A DNA stretch of 64,000 nt from an uncultured Bacteroidales bacterium. GTDB taxonomy: Bacteria > Bacteroidota > Bacteroidia > Bacteroidales > UBA11471. A program made the translations under genes and the position numbers. The first letter of the stretch is position 1, and every line of letters begins with the position of its first letter. Positions 60,980 through 64,000 of the stretch are shown here, piece by piece. The notes beneath the pieces are model-generated. The model was not told the DNA's origin. It saw only the letters and a list, made by a program, of their open reading frames with translations, and did not search any database. The stretch is from positions 1-64,000 of the forward strand of contig CANQDQ010000011.1 of NCBI GenBank assembly GCA_947593515.1, read 5' to 3'.

Positions 60980-61561
60980 ATGTTGCAGATAGGCGATGCC
61001 CTCGTGAGCCTCGATGTGGTGGAACGCCACTTCGTGTGCAACCTCGACGCCTGTCGCGGCGCCTGCTGCATCGAAGGCGATGCCGGCGCACCGATTACGG
61101 AGGAGGAGTACCGACAGCTGCAAGAGCTGCTGCCGCAGCTCCTCGACGACCTGACTCCCGCCGCCCGCGAAGTGATAGCGCGGCAGGGCGTGGCATACGT
61201 CGATGAGGAAGGCGATTTGGTAACCGCCATTGTCGGAGGAAAAGACTGCGTATTTACCTGCTACGGCGAAAACGGCAGGTGCATGTGCGCTATCGAGAAA
61301 GCCTTTCGGGAGGGTCGCACCGCTTTTTACAAACCCCTGTCGTGCCACCTCTATCCGATACGGATTACCCGCTATCCCGCCTTTACGGCGGTCAATTACC
61401 ATCGCTGGAAAATATGCAAGGCTGCCGAAGTGCTCGGGCGCAAAGAGAGGGTGCGGGTCTATCGCTTTTTGCGGGAGCCGCTCATACGCTGCTTCGGCGA
61501 GGCATGGTACGACGAGTTGGCGCATACCGCCGAAATTTATTTGCAGCAAAAGGAAAAATGA
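60980..61561 (+). CDS. DUF3109 family cysteine-rich protein
   Basis: 193 aa from MLQIGDALVSLDVVE, a start that fits the family; an ATG 36 nt upstream overlaps the gpmI end. Eight or more Cys lie in three blocks: FVCNLDACRGACCIEGDAG, DCVFTCYGENGRCMCAIE and PLSCHLYPIRI, suggesting an iron-sulfur or zinc site like that of YkgJ-type proteins. Function is unknown. It starts 18 nt after gpmI, so it is probably co-transcribed. Confidence 0.88.
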   Translation: MLQIGDALVSLDVVERHFVCNLDACRGACCIEGDAGAPITEEEYRQLQELLPQLLDDLTPAAREVIARQGVAYVDEEGDLVTAIVGGKDCVFTCYGENGRCMCAIEKAFREGRTAFYKPLSCHLYPIRITRYPAFTAVNYHRWKICKAAEVLGRKERVRVYRFLREPLIRCFGEAWYDELAHTAEIYLQQKEK

Positions 61562-61562
61562 A

Positions 61563-61593
61563 AAAGGGGATTGACCGCCGGTCAATCCCCTTT
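61563..61593. terminator. bidirectional terminator between DUF3109 and panB
   Basis: Perfect 14-bp stem AAAGGGGATTGACC with its complement and a 3-nt loop, directly after the DUF3109 stop. A-rich and T-rich edges can give U-tails on both strands. Confidence 0.88.
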
Positions 61594-61618
61594 CGGTATT
61601 TTGTATTTTCTGTCGGAA

Positions 61619-62437
61619 TCAGTATTGCTCCGATTCGTTCGGGAAGTCGCTCGATTTCACGTCGCAGATGTACTGCTTCACGGCGTCGGTGATGACGCTG
61701 TGCAGGTCGGCATAGCGGCGCAGAAAGCGCGGCGAAAAATCTTTGTTGATGCCCAGCATATCGTGCATTACGAGCACTTGCCCGTCCACACCTCCGCCGG
61801 CGCCGATTCCGATGACGGGGATACTTACCTCCTCGGCTACGCGGGCGGCGAGCTTGGCGGGAATTTTTTCGAGCACGACGGCGAAACAGCCGAGCTGTTC
61901 GAGCAGGTGCGCATCTTTGATGAGCTGCTGCGCTTCGGCTTCTTCCTGCGCGCGCACGGCGTATGTGCCGAATTTATTGATGGATTGGGGCGTGAGTCCG
62001 AGATGCCCCATGATAGGGATTCCTGCGCTCAGTATGCGGGAAATGGATTCGCGGATTTCCTCGCCGCCTTCCAGCTTCACGGCGTCGGCGCCCGTTTCTT
62101 TCATGATGCGTATGGCGGAAGCCACCGCCTCTTTGGAGTTGCCCTGATAAGAGCCGAAAGGCATATCTATGACGACCAACGCGCGCCGTACCGCCCGCAC
62201 GACCGCCTGTCCGTGGTAAATCATCTGGTCGAGCGTCATGGGCAGTGTCGTGGCGTTTCCCGCCATGACATTCGAGGCGGAGTCGCCGACTAAAATGACG
62301 TCCATGCCGGCGCGGTCGATAAGCGTCGCCATGGAGTAGTCGTAGGCGGTAAGCATGGAAATTTTTTCACCGCGTTCTTTCATTTCGGCAAGACGGCGGG
62401 TCGTTACCTTGCGGTTGTCTTCGGTGTAGGTTGACAT
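61619..62437 (-). CDS. panB: 3-methyl-2-oxobutanoate hydroxymethyltransferase
   Basis: First committed step of pantothenate synthesis: adds a hydroxymethyl group from 5,10-methylene-THF to 2-oxoisovalerate. 272 aa, TIM barrel. Motifs: [89 protein letters not shown]. Single gene; panC and panD are not in the window. The -7 box is at 62473-62480. Confidence 0.96.
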   Translation of the reverse strand: MSTYTEDNRKVTTRRLAEMKERGEKISMLTAYDYSMATLIDRAGMDVILVGDSASNVMAGNATTLPMTLDQMIYHGQAVVRAVRRALVVIDMPFGSYQGNSKEAVASAIRIMKETGADAVKLEGGEEIRESISRILSAGIPIMGHLGLTPQSINKFGTYAVRAQEEAEAQQLIKDAHLLEQLGCFAVVLEKIPAKLAARVAEEVSIPVIGIGAGGGVDGQVLVMHDMLGINKDFSPRFLRRYADLHSVITDAVKQYICDVKSSDFPNESEQY

Positions 62438-62472
62438 AGAGATTCTGTTTAGGGGTTGAATGATTTTCGATG

Positions 62473-62480
62473 CAAAGGTA
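62473..62480 (-). promoter_or_regulatory. -7 box for panB
   Basis: The minus strand reads TACCTTTG, a full TAnnTTTG match, 36 nt before the panB start. Confidence 0.55.
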
Positions 62481-62525
62481 GAATTTTTTTTATCGAAAAA
62501 GTCAAACGTTTTTCCGAAAGAATCT

Positions 62526-63995
62526 TTATCGGTGAAATTGCGCGTCCATGGCGGCAGCTGCCCGTCGCCCGTCGCCCATGGCGAGTATCACGGTGGCGCC
62601 GCCGCGCACGATGTCGCCGCCGGCGTAGAGGTCGGGCAGGTCGCTCCGCATGGAGCTTCCATCGACGACAATGGTGCCTTTCGAGCTGATGGTCAATCCT
62701 TTGAATGTGTTTGGTATCAACGGATTGGGCGATACGCCGACGCTGACGATGACCATATCGACGTCGATTTCCACAATGGCGCCGGGTATGGGTACGGGAC
62801 TGCGGCGACCCGAAGCGTCGGGTTCGCCCAGCGTCATTTTTTGCAGACGCATACGGGTTACGTGCCCTTTCTCGTCGCCGATGTATTCGATGGGGTTGTG
62901 CAGGGTCATAAATTCGATGCCCTCTTCTTTGGCGTGTTTCACCTCTTCGATGCGGGCGGGCATCTCTTCTTCGCTGCGGCGATAGACGATAATCGCTCGT
63001 TCGGCGCCGAGCCGTCGGGCAGTGCGCACCGAGTCCATGGCGGTGTTTCCGCCGCCGATGATAGCGACTTTGCGACCCGGCAGTACCGGCGTGTCGGCTT
63101 CGGGGTCGGCTGCCCGCATCAGATTGACGCGGGTGAGGTATTCGTTGCTCGACATCACGCCGATGAGGTTTTCACCCGGAATGTTCATGAAGCGGGGCAG
63201 TCCGGCGCCGCTTGCCGCGAATATGCCTTTGAAGCCCATTTCGTGCAGGTCGTCATACGAGAGCGTTTTGCCGATGATGCAGTCGGTAACGAACTCAACG
63301 CCCATTTTCCGCAGGTTGTCGATTTCGACATCGACGATGCTGTTGGGCAGACGAAATTCGGGTATGCCGTATTTGAGTACGCCGCCGATTTCGTGCAGCG
63401 CCTCGAATACGGTTACGGCGTATCCTTTTTTTATCATGTCGCCGGCGAAAGATAGCCCGGCAGGTCCCGACCCTACTACGGCGATTTTTATGCCGTTGCG
63501 CTGCGGTATTTCGGGCACGGATATTTGTCCGCTTTCCCGTTCGTAGTCGGCGGCGAAACGTTCGAGGTAGCCGATGGCGACCGGCTCTTTTTTCAGCTTT
63601 TGCAGATAAAAACATTTCGATTCGCACTGCTTCTCCTGCGGACACACGCGCCCGCAGACGGCAGGCAGAGCGCTGGTTTCTTTCAGCGTGCGTGCGGCTT
63701 CGAGTATCTCGCCGCGCTCGATGTTCTTGATGAATTTCGGAATGTTGATGCCGACGGGGCAGCCGGTGGTGCAGAGCGGTTCCGGACAGTCGAGGCAACG
63801 GCTCGCTTCGAGCAGGGCTTGCTCCCGATTAAGACCTTGATTCACTTCCTCGTTGCACGTAATGCGGTAGTCGGGAGCGAGTTCGTTCATCGCCACGCGG
63901 GCTATGCCTATGCGGTCTTTGTTGGGTTTCGATTTCCGCAGGGCTTCGCGCCAAGACTCGGCGCGCTGTGCGTTCAGATATTCTTTGTTGTCCAT
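62526..63995 (-). CDS. gltD: glutamate synthase small subunit-like oxidoreductase
   Basis: FAD/NADPH-binding beta subunit that passes electrons to the GltB large subunit for glutamate formation. 489 aa, complete at the window edge (start at 63995). N-terminal iron-sulfur segment with [20 protein letters not shown] and [18 protein letters not shown] motif [21 protein letters not shown] (about 172-192); NADPH site [22 protein letters not shown]-terminal [21 protein letters not shown]. gltB is expected just upstream, outside the window. Related subunits serve other oxidoreductases, so the partner should be confirmed. Confidence 0.92.
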   Translation of the reverse strand: MDNKEYLNAQRAESWREALRKSKPNKDRIGIARVAMNELAPDYRITCNEEVNQGLNREQALLEASRCLDCPEPLCTTGCPVGINIPKFIKNIERGEILEAARTLKETSALPAVCGRVCPQEKQCESKCFYLQKLKKEPVAIGYLERFAADYERESGQISVPEIPQRNGIKIAVVGSGPAGLSFAGDMIKKGYAVTVFEALHEIGGVLKYGIPEFRLPNSIVDVEIDNLRKMGVEFVTDCIIGKTLSYDDLHEMGFKGIFAASGAGLPRFMNIPGENLIGVMSSNEYLTRVNLMRAADPEADTPVLPGRKVAIIGGGNTAMDSVRTARRLGAERAIIVYRRSEEEMPARIEEVKHAKEEGIEFMTLHNPIEYIGDEKGHVTRMRLQKMTLGEPDASGRRSPVPIPGAIVEIDVDMVIVSVGVSPNPLIPNTFKGLTISSKGTIVVDGSSMRSDLPDLYAGGDIVRGGATVILAMGDGRRAAAAMDAQFHR

Positions 63996-64000
63996 GTCGA

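Overview
The window reads as chromosome of a member of the Bacteroidales (phylum Bacteroidota). Evidence: many start regions carry the Bacteroides-type -7 box TAnnTTTG, at two of them with a TTTG -33 box exactly 19 nt upstream; ribosome-binding sites are mostly weak. The gene families also fit: RprXY-type two-component system, a second EF-G with degenerate GTPase motifs, fimbrillin/DUF5119/DUF3575 genes, DUF4290, DUF5683 and a Lys-type SerA. Composition is moderately GC-rich with AT-rich patches. The exact genus cannot be fixed from the sequence; a Barnesiella- or Muribaculaceae-like genome is only a guess. No tRNA, rRNA or CRISPR array was seen.

Layout. 1-4.1 kb: a Bro-N/Fic protein (minus), then a three-gene BtuFCD/FecBCD-type import operon. 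4.1-9.4 kb: xerD (minus) divergent from aroQ-pyk-O-methyltransferase-rbfA-LolC-like permease. 9.4-19.5 kb, all minus: an ECF sigma operon (sigma, TM/beta-barrel protein, lipoprotein), DUF1015-serA-serC, and parA-parB-DUF5683-mltD-like. 19.8-23.8 kb: pectinesterase and GH43 genes, then purT. 23.8-28.4 kb: S24 repressor-trmB-mrp operon, a small unknown gene and a tyrosine recombinase (probable element remnant). 28.5-34.9 kb: gapA, mdh, YigZ/nadC, rlmH/DUF2490, hemW. 35-39.8 kb: fusA2-like EF-G and rprXY. 39.8-47.7 kb: tsaB-DUF4290-murA-rimM operon, threonine ammonia-lyase, and mtaB-lipid A acyltransferase-glycosyltransferase operon. 47.7-52.6 kb: a large GH106-like lipoprotein and an AT-rich two-gene ImmA/IrrE module. 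52.9-57.6 kb: a fimbrial locus (DUF3575, DUF5119, two fimbrillins) with two apparent frameshifts. 57.7-64 kb: acyl-CoA ligase, gpmI, DUF3109, panB and gltD.

Central metabolism (pyk, gapA, gpmI, mdh, serAC, nadC, panB, purT, aroQ, gltD), cell-envelope synthesis (murA, lipid A acyltransferase, LolC-like, MltD-like) and translation/tRNA modification (rbfA, rimM, rlmH, trmB, mtaB, tsaB, EF-G2) form the core. The accessory parts are the Fic gene, the recombinase region, the ImmA module and the fimbrial locus, and these hold most of the unusual signals. The best candidates for something under-described are the fimbrial locus, with frame disruptions and structured or low-complexity intergenic DNA, the two-gene ImmA/IrrE module, and the sigma-linked protein that joins a membrane anchor to an outer-membrane barrel.
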